13,280 nt of DNA from Bacteroidales bacterium (GCA_004555425.1 SFID01000067.1:1-13280); one strand, 5' to 3'. Positions 6,836 through 13,181 are shown, numbered from the stretch's first letter. Notes: generated by a model not told the origin, from the sequence alone. Numbers and translations are program-made.

Positions 6836-7051
6836 CAATAATGAGCAACCCCAGTAGTAACCCTAAGAGCTACCGACAATCAACCGATACCCACCTCCCC
6901 ATTCATAGTCCGCCACAGGACTCATAGACTCCCCCATCTCCCCAGAAAATATGCAGACATTCAGCCGCATTGTCAGCCCTCGCTGCGACAGCGCAAAACA
7001 GACAAACGCAAAAAAATCTATAAGAAAACGAAGCAGTAATAAAAAAAAACA

Positions 7052-7059
7052 TAACTTTG
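7052..7059 (+). promoter_or_regulatory. Promoter -7 box of the structured RNA candidate
   Basis: TAACTTTG is a perfect TAnnTTTG box, identical to that of rpmH. Transcription would begin around 7064-7067, which is where the first long-range helix of the downstream structured region starts (7068). The -33 element is not recognisable. Confidence 0.6.
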
Positions 7060-7064
7060 CACCG

Positions 7065-7379
7065 AATCCTACGCCGATGCTCGTCAGAGAGGGTTTGGGA
7101 TTTATGACATAATAGGAAAGCGTTTACTTACGCTTGTTCTTGGCTCTCAGGAACTTCGCAAACTCCAAAATCTTGCCTTGAACATAGCAATAGTAGATGC
7201 CTTGTGGGTGTGTTGTATTCAACAGCCAAGAATTCTTGTGCGTAAATGTTTTTAACGCACAAGTTCTCTGGCATTCAACATATCGGCGTGGGCTTCTGCA
7301 TTGCTCGTTCAGCAAGATGGGCAATGCGAAGGCCTCTGAGAGCGGGACGAGTAAGAGTACAGATTCCCGCGCTTTTTTT
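7065..7379 (+). ncRNA. Candidate structured non-coding RNA, about 315 nt
   Basis: A perfect -7 box lies just upstream and a terminator hairpin with a T run closes it. Between them the sequence folds into many exact helices. 7068-7078 pairs with 7282-7292 (11 bp, one G-U), enclosing most of the molecule. Inside are 7091-7097/7159-7165, 7118-7123/7130-7135, 7136-7140/7150-7154, 7196-7201/7270-7275, 7212-7215/7220-7223 and a perfect 9-bp stem, CTTGTGCGT (7235-7243) with 7255-7263. After the closing helix comes a perfect 7-bp stem, GCATTGC (7298-7304) with 7321-7327. TCAGAG (7084-7089) could pair with CTCTGA (7334-7339), which would cross the main helix as a pseudoknot. I do not find the conserved cores of RNase P RNA, tmRNA, SRP RNA or 6S RNA. 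Short frames on both strands are interrupted and unconvincing. Function is unknown. Confidence 0.6.
7342..7379 (+). terminator. Terminator of the structured RNA candidate
   Basis: GCGGGA (7342-7347) pairs perfectly with TCCCGC (7365-7370), followed by GC and seven Ts (7373-7379). The loop is rather long (17 bases). The T run and adjacent GTGCC are themselves complementary to 7434-7443, so an alternative fold is possible. Confidence 0.6.
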
Positions 7380-7462
7380 GTGCCATTTTTTGAATAGCGT
7401 ATTTGTATTTACAAGTCGATTGGGGAATCTGACGGCACAAAAATTCTTTTTTTTCGCATGAA

Positions 7463-8242
7463 ATGACAACCCGCTGGATTGTATTCTTCTGCCTCTTTGG
7501 ATTTGTCGTTCAGCACGTTTGTCCACAGGACGTTTTACCACAGGACACCACAACCACAAAACAGGTCTCGGATAAGCGAGACACCCCCTACCACTTCAAA
7601 CCCATCCAGTTCGTTGTACCAACCGCTATGATTGGCGTAGGACTGCTAGGGCTGAATGAAGGTTGGTTGGAAGACCAGAACCACAAGCTGAGAGACGCGC
7701 TGCAAAAGAACTCGCCGCACCATATCAAGTTGGACGACTATTCCCAATACGCTCCCCTCGTGGCTCTCTATGGACTGGACCTCGTAGGCGTAAGGGGCAA
7801 GCACCATATCATTGACAAGACTATCCTGACAGGTACGGCATACGCGCTGATGAGTGCAAGCGTCAACCTGCTGAAATGGACCACAAACGAGCGGCGTCCC
7901 GATGGGAGTGCCCGAAACTCCTTCCCCTCCGGCCATACGGCCACCGCCTTCGTGGGAGCTGAATTGCTGCGACGCGAATACTGGGAAGTGTAGCCCTGGA
8001 TAGGAGTGACGGGCTACGCCGTTGCCACTACCACGGGGGTTCTGCGCCTGTACAACAACCGCCACTGGCTGACCGATGTCATCGCGGGTGCGGGCATCGG
8101 CATATTGAGCGTGGAGGCTGCCTATTGGTTGTACCCCTCCTTGGCCAGATGGCTATTCCGCAAACGCTTCAAATACAACATTTACCTGTCGCCGTATGCC
8201 GCCCCCACGGAAAAAGGCATGGCCATGCAGATTTCGTTTTGA
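7463..8242 (+). pseudogene. PAP2-family phosphatase interrupted by an in-frame TAG
   Basis: Read through, the frame gives about 259 residues of an envelope PAP2 acid phosphatase, the family that dephosphorylates lipid phosphates such as undecaprenyl pyrophosphate or phosphatidyl phosphates. An N-terminal hydrophobic segment (about 5-20) looks like a signal or anchor. Motif C1 is K-x6-RP (Lys138 to Pro146), C2 is SFPSGH (153-158) and C3 is R-x5-H-x3-D (Arg195, His201, Asp205). Codon 177 is TAG (7991-7993). The frame continues without any shift as PWIGVTGYAVATTTGV, exactly the expected family sequence, to a TGA at 8240-8242. Relatives usually have Ser at this position, so a TCG to TAG change would explain it. 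Termination there would remove C3 with its catalytic histidine and probably inactivate the enzyme. Alternatives are suppression or recoding of TAG, or a sequencing error. No other gene in the window ends in TAG. Confidence 0.85.
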
Positions 8243-8307
8243 GGTACACATTGTATGTTTTTCAAAAAACATAACCACTTTTTATTAACCCTATAAACAA
8301 TTCAATT

Positions 8308-9315
8308 ATGAAAACAAAATTCTATTTCCTGCCGATACTCTTACTCGGCGGTCTGAGCCTATTCACGGCTTGCAGTGATGACGATGATGAAAATGGAGGC
8401 GGGCAGCCTTCTGGGCCTGTAATCGGCCCCAGCGGCACCAACTCTGGCGCACGATTGACTAGTATTAGTGCTGACTGGGGAAAAACCACGTATTTCCAAT
8501 ACAATGAGGATGGGACGATTAAGCGTATCTCCGAAGAAGAAGATGGAGAAGAAGACGACTGGATTGCCATGACCTATAATCCATTCCGTATAGAGACCAA
8601 AGACAATGGCTTCCTAAAAAATGTCTCCTTCAATGATGATGGATACTTGACTCATCTTGCAATTGAATATTCTGAAAGCGATGAGGAAGAAGGTTGGTCC
8701 GAGACAGGAAAGGGTGACATGAAGCTCACTTACAATAGTAATGGAAATCTGACCAAAATAACTGTCACTGGTAGCTATAGTGGAAAAGGAGACGGAGAAA
8801 GTTTTTCGGGGGAATATACAGGTTCCATTACATATAGCTGGATAGAAGGCAATCTAGCAAAAATCCAGAGTACATACGATTTTGGAGATGGCGAGTTGAG
8901 CACGGAAACCTATGAATTTAAATATTCTGATGAAGTGAATAAATTTCAGCAGTATATAATTGGGGTGGACGATGCTACTGGTTTTTCAGAGGATTTTGCT
9001 CCGATAGGATGGCTTGGCAAATGGTCAAAGAACTATCCTTCCTCCTGCACTGAATTGAAAGTGGAGGAAGACGATGAAGGGAAAGAAACTTATACCGGGA
9101 CACACTCCTGGTCAAATTTCTCCACCACAAGCGATGGACTCCTGTCTGGGTTCAACTATGATGGGAACCGATACACCTACACCTACGACAACACAGCACC
9201 CACAGCCAAGAAGGCCGCAGCCAAGCAGACGCTGAACAACAACGCCCCCTCTCCTCGCACAAAGAAGATGAGCCGCCGTCATCTCCGCCATGCTAGAATG
9301 CTGAACAGAAAGTAA
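8308..9315 (+). CDS. Surface lipoprotein, DUF4595-like beta-rich repeat protein
   Basis: The 335-residue product starts with a lipoprotein signal (MKTKFYFLPILLLGGLSLFTAC, lipidated Cys 22) followed by SDDDDENGGG. An acidic stretch after the Cys is known in Bacteroidota as an export signal to the cell surface. The middle (about 48-300) is a run of beta-strand/turn repeats of the type YNEDGTIKRI, FNDDGYLTHLAIEY, YNSNGNLTKITV, ending YDGNRYTYTYDN. This suits the DUF4595/YD-like families found in Bacteroidales lipoproteins. The last 40 residues are quite different: Ala/Lys-rich then strongly basic (PRTKKMSRRHLRHARMLNRK). Molecular function is unknown; family assignment is from pattern only. The ATG at 8308 directly precedes the signal peptide, and the stop is TAA. 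It lies 65 bases after the phosphatase frame and is followed by a hairpin. Confidence 0.8.
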   Translation: MKTKFYFLPILLLGGLSLFTACSDDDDENGGGQPSGPVIGPSGTNSGARLTSISADWGKTTYFQYNEDGTIKRISEEEDGEEDDWIAMTYNPFRIETKDNGFLKNVSFNDDGYLTHLAIEYSESDEEEGWSETGKGDMKLTYNSNGNLTKITVTGSYSGKGDGESFSGEYTGSITYSWIEGNLAKIQSTYDFGDGELSTETYEFKYSDEVNKFQQYIIGVDDATGFSEDFAPIGWLGKWSKNYPSSCTELKVEEDDEGKETYTGTHSWSNFSTTSDGLLSGFNYDGNRYTYTYDNTAPTAKKAAAKQTLNNNAPSPRTKKMSRRHLRHARMLNRK

Positions 9316-9327
9316 AACCCCTCTTCA

Positions 9328-9372
9328 CTGGTCAATCTCCGACAGGAATCCTTCCCGTGGGGGATTGACCAG
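9328..9372 (+). terminator. Hairpin after the DUF4595-like gene
   Basis: CTGGTCAATC (9328-9337) pairs perfectly with GATTGACCAG (9363-9372). The stem extends by three more pairs (TCC with GGG, one wobble), and the loop is about 19 bases. It begins 12 bases after the stop codon. No T run follows, so termination is inferred from stem strength and position. Confidence 0.5.
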
Positions 9373-9397
9373 GGAAGAACACCTCTCATACGGAGGT

Positions 9398-9739
9398 ATG
9401 TCCTATCAAATACAAATACAGTCCATACTATTGGTCTTGCTGGCCCTAAGCAGGAACGCGGCAAACTGCGCAACTGAGAAGGAGGCAAACGTCAATGGTT
9501 CGAGCTACGGAAAATTTACGGATAAGACCTACCAATATTTTCAAAAAGCAGATTCTGCGGAACTACTCATATCACACTCCCCTGCAAATATCATGCGTAG
9601 CCAGGTGATAATTGCTCTTGGGAGAGGCCTGGATTTGCAATCAGCAACCAGAGTTGTGACTCTGAAACGGATATTTCCAGTGCTTTCAACTATGAATCCA
9701 CTGTTTCACGCGCTTGAAACAGTTGTTTCATACGCTTGA
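9398..9739 (+). CDS. Doubtful small hypothetical protein
   Basis: An open frame of 113 codons from the ATG at 9398 (open further to a TTG at 9365). Its first 23 residues (MSYQIQIQSILLVLLALSRN...) resemble a weak signal peptide, but the rest has no recognised motif. GGAGGT lies directly against the ATG, too close to be a normal ribosome binding site. The 3' end runs into the 22-bp repeat array, so its last ten or so residues are encoded by repeat units. It could be a secreted small protein, a decayed gene or chance. Confidence 0.25.
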   Translation: MSYQIQIQSILLVLLALSRNAANCATEKEANVNGSSYGKFTDKTYQYFQKADSAELLISHSPANIMRSQVIIALGRGLDLQSATRVVTLKRIFPVLSTMNPLFHALETVVSYA

Positions 9740-9787
9740 AACAGTTGTTTCACGCGCTTGAAACAGTTGTTTCATGCGCTTGGAACA
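9702..9787. repeat. 22-bp tandem repeat, four units, alternating half-sites
   Basis: The heptamer TGTTTCA and its complement TGAAACA alternate eight times: 9702, 9715, 9724, 9737, 9746, 9759, 9768 and 9781 (the last is TGGAACA). Spacers alternate between 6 bases (CGCGCT, TACGCT or TGCGCT) and 2 bases (GT), giving an exact 22-bp period. Each unit is therefore palindromic around both centres. The array lies 160 bases upstream of the ompA-type gene, so it may be an operator array or a structured leader. It has no CRISPR-type spacers. Confidence 0.85.
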
Positions 9788-9817
9788 GTGGAAAGGTCGG
9801 ATTTTGCAACGGAAAAG

Positions 9818-9835
9818 CCCCGCAAATAAACGGGG
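9818..9835 (+). terminator. Short CCCCG/CGGGG hairpin upstream of the ompA-type gene
   Basis: CCCCG (9818-9822) pairs with CGGGG (9831-9835) around an 8-base loop. It lies about 110 bases before the ompA-type start, and an eight-base T run occurs about 35 bases further on (near 9870). It may be part of a leader structure or end transcription from the left. The evidence is weak. I could not find a full-consensus promoter for the downstream gene; TACGTTTC (9916-9923) is the closest -7-like word. Confidence 0.25.
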
Positions 9836-9946
9836 AGTCGGCACTTTCTCACACCTCTCCGAAATCCATGGTTTTTTTTATGGTTGGCAGACCTAAGCGG
9901 TGACGAATCTGCAATTACGTTTCACAACCTAAATGTACTATACGTC

Positions 9947-11254
9947 ATGAAGTCAAAAATTCTACTCGCAGCAAGCATCTTCTTAGCTGCTACCACACAA
10001 GCACAAGACCTCACCACACCCCAGCCAGACAACTGGCACATTGGCGTGGGCGGCGGTCTGCACTCCTCATTCTTGCAATACTCCGACCTAGACGAAGACA
10101 TATATCCCTCCAAGAAACTCCGCAACGGAGGCGTATTCTCCATCTTCGCGCAAGGGGAATTTGGCAACAAACACCAATTTGCCATTCGCCCAGAATTGAA
10201 CTACACACTGCGCGGCGGCAAACTGACAGACATCGGCAGCAAATTCTTCGATGAAGCCAGCAGAATGTCCTTCTACGAACTGAATGAGCTGAAAGACATT
10301 CGCTACTCCCTCTCCGCACACTATCTGGACATACGCGTGTCCCTCATCTACCAATTCGGCCAAAAAGAATCGGCCCTGCGCCCCTACGTCTATATTGCAC
10401 CCGTACTGGGCATCTGCATGGGCGGCGAGATAAAAGGCGAAATGCAATATGAAGAAGGGAAAAATTCCTACAACTATGATGGCTACGCCATGGACCTCAC
10501 CAAAAAGAACATGAGCGGCATCTACTTTGCAGGAGCTGTCGGAGCAGGTCTGAAATGGCAATTCCGCGTGGGAGAGCACACGTGCTATCTGGGCGCAGAG
10601 GTGATGTACGAACAGGGCTTCACCAACACCTACGGCGAAGAGAAGGACGGCAAAGCCACTCCCGTGGTATTCCCCGAACCCATGCCGCAAGGCACACAGG
10701 TGTATGGCACGCGCCGCATGGGCGGATTTGAGGTAAGAATGAATATCGGCATCCCCCTTAGCGTATTTAAGAAAAAGGCGATTCCTGCCCCCGCGCCTGT
10801 CGTAGAGGAGCCTGCCCCTACACCCGTTGTGGTGGTTGAAAAGAAGGAGAAACCTTGCTACTCGCTGGAAGAAATCACGACCATGATGGCCAAGGGCGAA
10901 TCTGTAGAAGGAAAAACCATCTGTGCCATCAACGATGCCATCAACTTCGATTACGGCAAGAGCGAAATAAAGTCAGAATCCTACGACTATCTGAATGGTC
11001 TGGCCGAAACACTCATACGAACCAACGCTAAAATCAAAGTGAAAGGGCATACAGACAACCGCGGCACAGCCGATTTCAACATGAAACTATCCAACGACCG
11101 AGCAAAGGCCGTAGTAGACTACCTCATCAAACGAGGTGTTTCTCCCTCCAAACTCACCTACGAAGGCTATGGCATGAGCCTCCCCCTCACCGACAATGAC
11201 ACAGAGGAAGGAAGAAGCCTGAACCGCCGAGTCGAATTTGAGATTTTGAAATAA
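9947..11254 (+). CDS. Outer-membrane beta-barrel protein with C-terminal OmpA peptidoglycan-binding domain
   Basis: The product is 435 residues. Residues 1-20 are a signal peptide (MKSKILLAASIFLAATTQAQ). Residues about 28-275 form a PorT/OmpW-like outer-membrane beta-barrel with alternating strands (WHIGVGGGLHSSF, FAIRPELNYTLRGGKL, LRPYVYIAPVLGICMGG, GGFEVRMNIGIPLS). A Pro/Val-rich linker (about 278-300, APAPVVEEPAPTPVVVV) leads to the OmpA-like domain (about 330-435). That domain carries the FDYGKSEIK strand, GHTDNRGT (367-374), LSNDRAKAVVDYL with the Asp/Arg that contact diaminopimelate (Asp384, and Arg427 in SLNRRVEF). It probably tethers the outer membrane to peptidoglycan. The frame is open back to 9884, but the ATG at 9947 directly begins the signal peptide. 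Stop TAA. The next lipoprotein starts 38 bases downstream, so they are likely co-transcribed. Confidence 0.9.
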   Translation: MKSKILLAASIFLAATTQAQDLTTPQPDNWHIGVGGGLHSSFLQYSDLDEDIYPSKKLRNGGVFSIFAQGEFGNKHQFAIRPELNYTLRGGKLTDIGSKFFDEASRMSFYELNELKDIRYSLSAHYLDIRVSLIYQFGQKESALRPYVYIAPVLGICMGGEIKGEMQYEEGKNSYNYDGYAMDLTKKNMSGIYFAGAVGAGLKWQFRVGEHTCYLGAEVMYEQGFTNTYGEEKDGKATPVVFPEPMPQGTQVYGTRRMGGFEVRMNIGIPLSVFKKKAIPAPAPVVEEPAPTPVVVVEKKEKPCYSLEEITTMMAKGESVEGKTICAINDAINFDYGKSEIKSESYDYLNGLAETLIRTNAKIKVKGHTDNRGTADFNMKLSNDRAKAVVDYLIKRGVSPSKLTYEGYGMSLPLTDNDTEEGRSLNRRVEFEILK

Positions 11255-11292
11255 TAAAACAAAAGAACAAACTCTAAACACAACATCAAGAT

Positions 11293-12354
11293 ATGAAAAG
11301 GAATCACAAATTTATACAGACCAGCACACTCCTATTCGCCTGTACGCTATTACTGAGCCTAACCTCCTGTTTGGACGCTGGAGATGTGAGCATCATTTTG
11401 GAAGAGGAACAAGAAGACTTCTTTGGCGGCACTTCGAACTACATTAACTTTGATGGTCAAACTGCCACCTATAACCCTGGCAACATGCCCTCCGCCACTA
11501 GCGACACGGACCTAGGAGATGTAATCATGAACACCCAAGCCCTTGCTGGTGGTGCGAGCTTCATTACTATTAAGAGCAGCGAAGATTACGATGCTTTCTA
11601 CGTTGGCTTGGCAGGCCACAAAGGCTACTATATCGTTGAGCCGAAGAGTAAAACATACAACAATGCTACTGGCAAATACACCTACACGATGGTGATGAAC
11701 TTCTCCGAGAACTACAACGAAACAGTCAATGTGATTATTGCAGGAATTAAAAAGGAAACAGGAGAAGTAAGTCAGCCGCACGAAGAGGAAGTCGTCTTCG
11801 TAGAAAGCCGCACCGGCGACTTGGACATCAAACTTGTTTTCGAGAACGCAAAAGATATAGACCTTCACCTCTATACTCCTTCTGGAGAACATATTTACTA
11901 TGGTAATCGAGGAGGAAGCTATACGGATGCCCAAGGTGTTAGCCACACTTATGGACTTGACCACGACTCGAACGCAGGGTGCAACATTGACAATCTTAAC
12001 AACGAGAATATTTATATACCTAATGAAGTACTGGAGGCAGGAACCTACACAGTTAAAGTCAATATGTACTCTAACTGTAATTCTTCCATCTCCACAGCTT
12101 GGAGTGTATGGGTTCGCTACGCTGGAGAACTTATCAACAATGAGCAAGTAGGCTATGGAAATCCCGCAGAGGGCGTATATCCTGTCGGAGCTGGCAAGGG
12201 CGACTACACTGCCGTCTTCCAATTCACTATTACTCAGGGACAAGCAACCGCATCCCGTATGAGGGCCGCCAGCAAGCTAAACTACAAGCCCATACCTCTC
12301 ACGGATATGGATATCATAAAAATGGAGCAGGAAGCAATTGATGCCTCCCTATAA
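11293..12354 (+). CDS. Lipoprotein with DUF2135/YfaP-like domain
   Basis: The 353-residue product has a lipoprotein signal ending in LTSC (Cys 26), then LDAGD and an acidic stretch (EEEQED, about 37-42) consistent with outer-membrane, possibly surface, placement. The N-terminal half (about 45-165) is beta-rich with no recognised motif. From about residue 174 the sequence follows the DUF2135/YfaP pattern: DLDIKLVF, DIDLHLYTPSGEHIYYG (188-204), GLDHDSNAGC (221-230), ENIYIPNE and EAGTYTVKVNMY (248-259). These domains are found in secreted or envelope proteins; biochemical function is not established. Asp-rich loops (DIDLHLY, LDHDSN) suggest possible metal binding, which is inference. It starts 38 bases after the ompA-type gene with no promoter between them, so it likely shares that transcript. 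A large perfect hairpin follows 8 bases after the TAA stop. Confidence 0.82.
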   Translation: MKRNHKFIQTSTLLFACTLLLSLTSCLDAGDVSIILEEEQEDFFGGTSNYINFDGQTATYNPGNMPSATSDTDLGDVIMNTQALAGGASFITIKSSEDYDAFYVGLAGHKGYYIVEPKSKTYNNATGKYTYTMVMNFSENYNETVNVIIAGIKKETGEVSQPHEEEVVFVESRTGDLDIKLVFENAKDIDLHLYTPSGEHIYYGNRGGSYTDAQGVSHTYGLDHDSNAGCNIDNLNNENIYIPNEVLEAGTYTVKVNMYSNCNSSISTAWSVWVRYAGELINNEQVGYGNPAEGVYPVGAGKGDYTAVFQFTITQGQATASRMRAASKLNYKPIPLTDMDIIKMEQEAIDASL

Positions 12355-12362
12355 TCTAATAA

Positions 12363-12422
12363 ACAATAACCCAAGAGCGGCTGTGTTGCATTTATACAAC
12401 ACAGCCGCTCTTGGGTTATTGT
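12363..12422 (+). terminator. 26-bp perfect hairpin after the lipoprotein gene
   Basis: Bases 12363-12388 and 12397-12422 are perfectly complementary over 26 bp (starting ACAATAACCCAAGAGCGGCT), with an 8-base loop (catttata). It starts 8 bases after the stop codon of the DUF2135-like gene and is the obvious end of the ompA-type/lipoprotein unit. Outer stem bases are A/T-rich (TTATTGT), standing in for a T tract. Its symmetry would let it work in both directions. Confidence 0.85.
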
Positions 12423-12445
12423 AACAGAACTAGTGAACTATCGAT

Positions 12446-12628
12446 GTGAGCAAGAAAGAAAGCAATGAAATGATATACGAAAAAGAAGCATCAGATTTTA
12501 TTCTAGTGACGGATCTGCTACGATTCCATGATGTCTCCTCATATATATTAATTATACGATATATATTAGATGAAATATATAGCAAGTATATGATATATAG
12601 CAAGTATATGATATATAGCAAGTCCTAG
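12446..12628 (+). CDS. Doubtful 60-codon frame with internal hexapeptide repeat
   Basis: A GTG-initiated frame encoding a 60-residue product rich in Ile, Tyr, Ser and Lys. The C-terminal quarter contains the hexapeptide YSKYMI twice plus a partial third, encoded by the 18-bp tandem repeat. It ends at TAG. There is no recognised family, no ribosome binding site and no promoter. It sits in a decayed AT-rich zone just past a terminator. It may be a gene fragment or chance. Confidence 0.2.
   Translation: MSKKESNEMIYEKEASDFILVTDLLRFHDVSSYILIIRYILDEIYSKYMIYSKYMIYSKS
12581..12623. repeat. 18-bp AT-rich tandem repeat
   Basis: AGCAAGTATATGATATAT occurs at 12581-12598 and 12599-12616, followed by a partial third copy, AGCAAGT (12617-12623). 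It lies in a locally very AT-rich block (about 12539-12620) unlike the rest of the window. The period is a multiple of three, so copy-number changes would not shift the frame that crosses it. Confidence 0.8.
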
Positions 12629-12778
12629 CAACCCCATCGGAGAATAGCGAAAGCAATGGCAGCGCTGGCTTCAGCATCAGCCAACGTATGGTGATGATTA
12701 GTTAAGCGCTAGCCACAGCGGGCAACAATAATTTCAAGAATGGATTGGCTTTCTTGAAATCTACTGCCGAAAATTCAT
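12625..12778 (-). pseudogene. Remnant of a DEDDh 3'-5' exonuclease (DnaQ-like) gene
   Basis: Two pieces of an exonuclease-like protein are recognisable on the minus strand. Near 12778, ATG AAT TTT followed after a one-base shift by SAVDFKKANP resembles the start of Bacteroidales exonucleases (M-N-F-x-A-I-D-F-E-T-A-N), with the catalytic Glu of the DFE motif replaced. Further along (about 12715-12625), in another frame, CG-stop-RLTNHHHTLADAEASAAIAFAIL resembles the C-terminal Exo III motif (H-x4-D) of the same family. The middle of the gene, about 120 or more residues, is missing, and an in-frame TAG lies inside the C-terminal piece. It is therefore an internally deleted, frameshifted relic that cannot make an active enzyme. 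Identification rests on short motifs and is moderate. Confidence 0.55.
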
Positions 12779-13181
12779 GCATATATGCGTTGTCGTATAA
12801 GAGAATCAATTATCGGCTGCCCAAAGACGGGTGTCGTAGTCACCACTCTTTTTCTGGGGAAAATCCTCGCGATTAGAAGTTGTATTATATAGCGAGGTGC
12901 CTGATTTGTAGAATCACCCGAATTGCAGATAAGATTTCCTTCAAAAGAGAAATAAACGGTTTTGGTAGAAGGGTGAATATAGACTCTCCTCTTAGGATTG
13001 TTATATGGGTGTTTCAAGGCTATTCAAATAATTCTGAGTTTTTCAAAGGTTCTAGAAAGCCAGTAAGCAATCCAAAATCCATAGAGGGAAAACAAAGAAC
13101 AAGAAACCGCTGACGAAAAAAACAGAATTTTTCACAAACGAAGGAGCCCAAGAATACAAAAAAGATAAGCCCGAAAACAAA
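12779..13181. other. Gene-free stretch between exonuclease relic and rRNA operon
   Basis: Open frames of about 80 codons exist on both strands (minus 12775-13017, plus 12880-13113), but neither has motifs, a signal peptide or a plausible start context, and they overlap each other. Nothing recognisable is seen; it may hold further decayed coding sequence. Confidence 0.3.

Noticed and set aside
7065..7379. Structured RNA as RNase P RNA, tmRNA, SRP RNA or 6S RNA
   Set aside because: I could not find the GAGGAAAGUCC-type RNase P core, a tRNA-like TTCGANTCC...CCA end, a GGAA-loop SRP hairpin, or a single long bulged 6S-type helix.
7124..7461. Short open frames on both strands over the structured RNA
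   Set aside because: They conflict with each other, none shows a signal, motif or start context, and the interval is better explained by base-paired RNA structure with promoter and terminator.
7463..7993. Annotating the phosphatase as two separate genes (7463-7993 and 8006-8242)
   Set aside because: Both parts are in the same frame, the join reads as continuous family sequence across the TAG, and the second part lacks a start or signal of its own.
9702..9787. CRISPR array
   Set aside because: The 22-bp units are contiguous with no unique spacers and there are no cas genes in the window.
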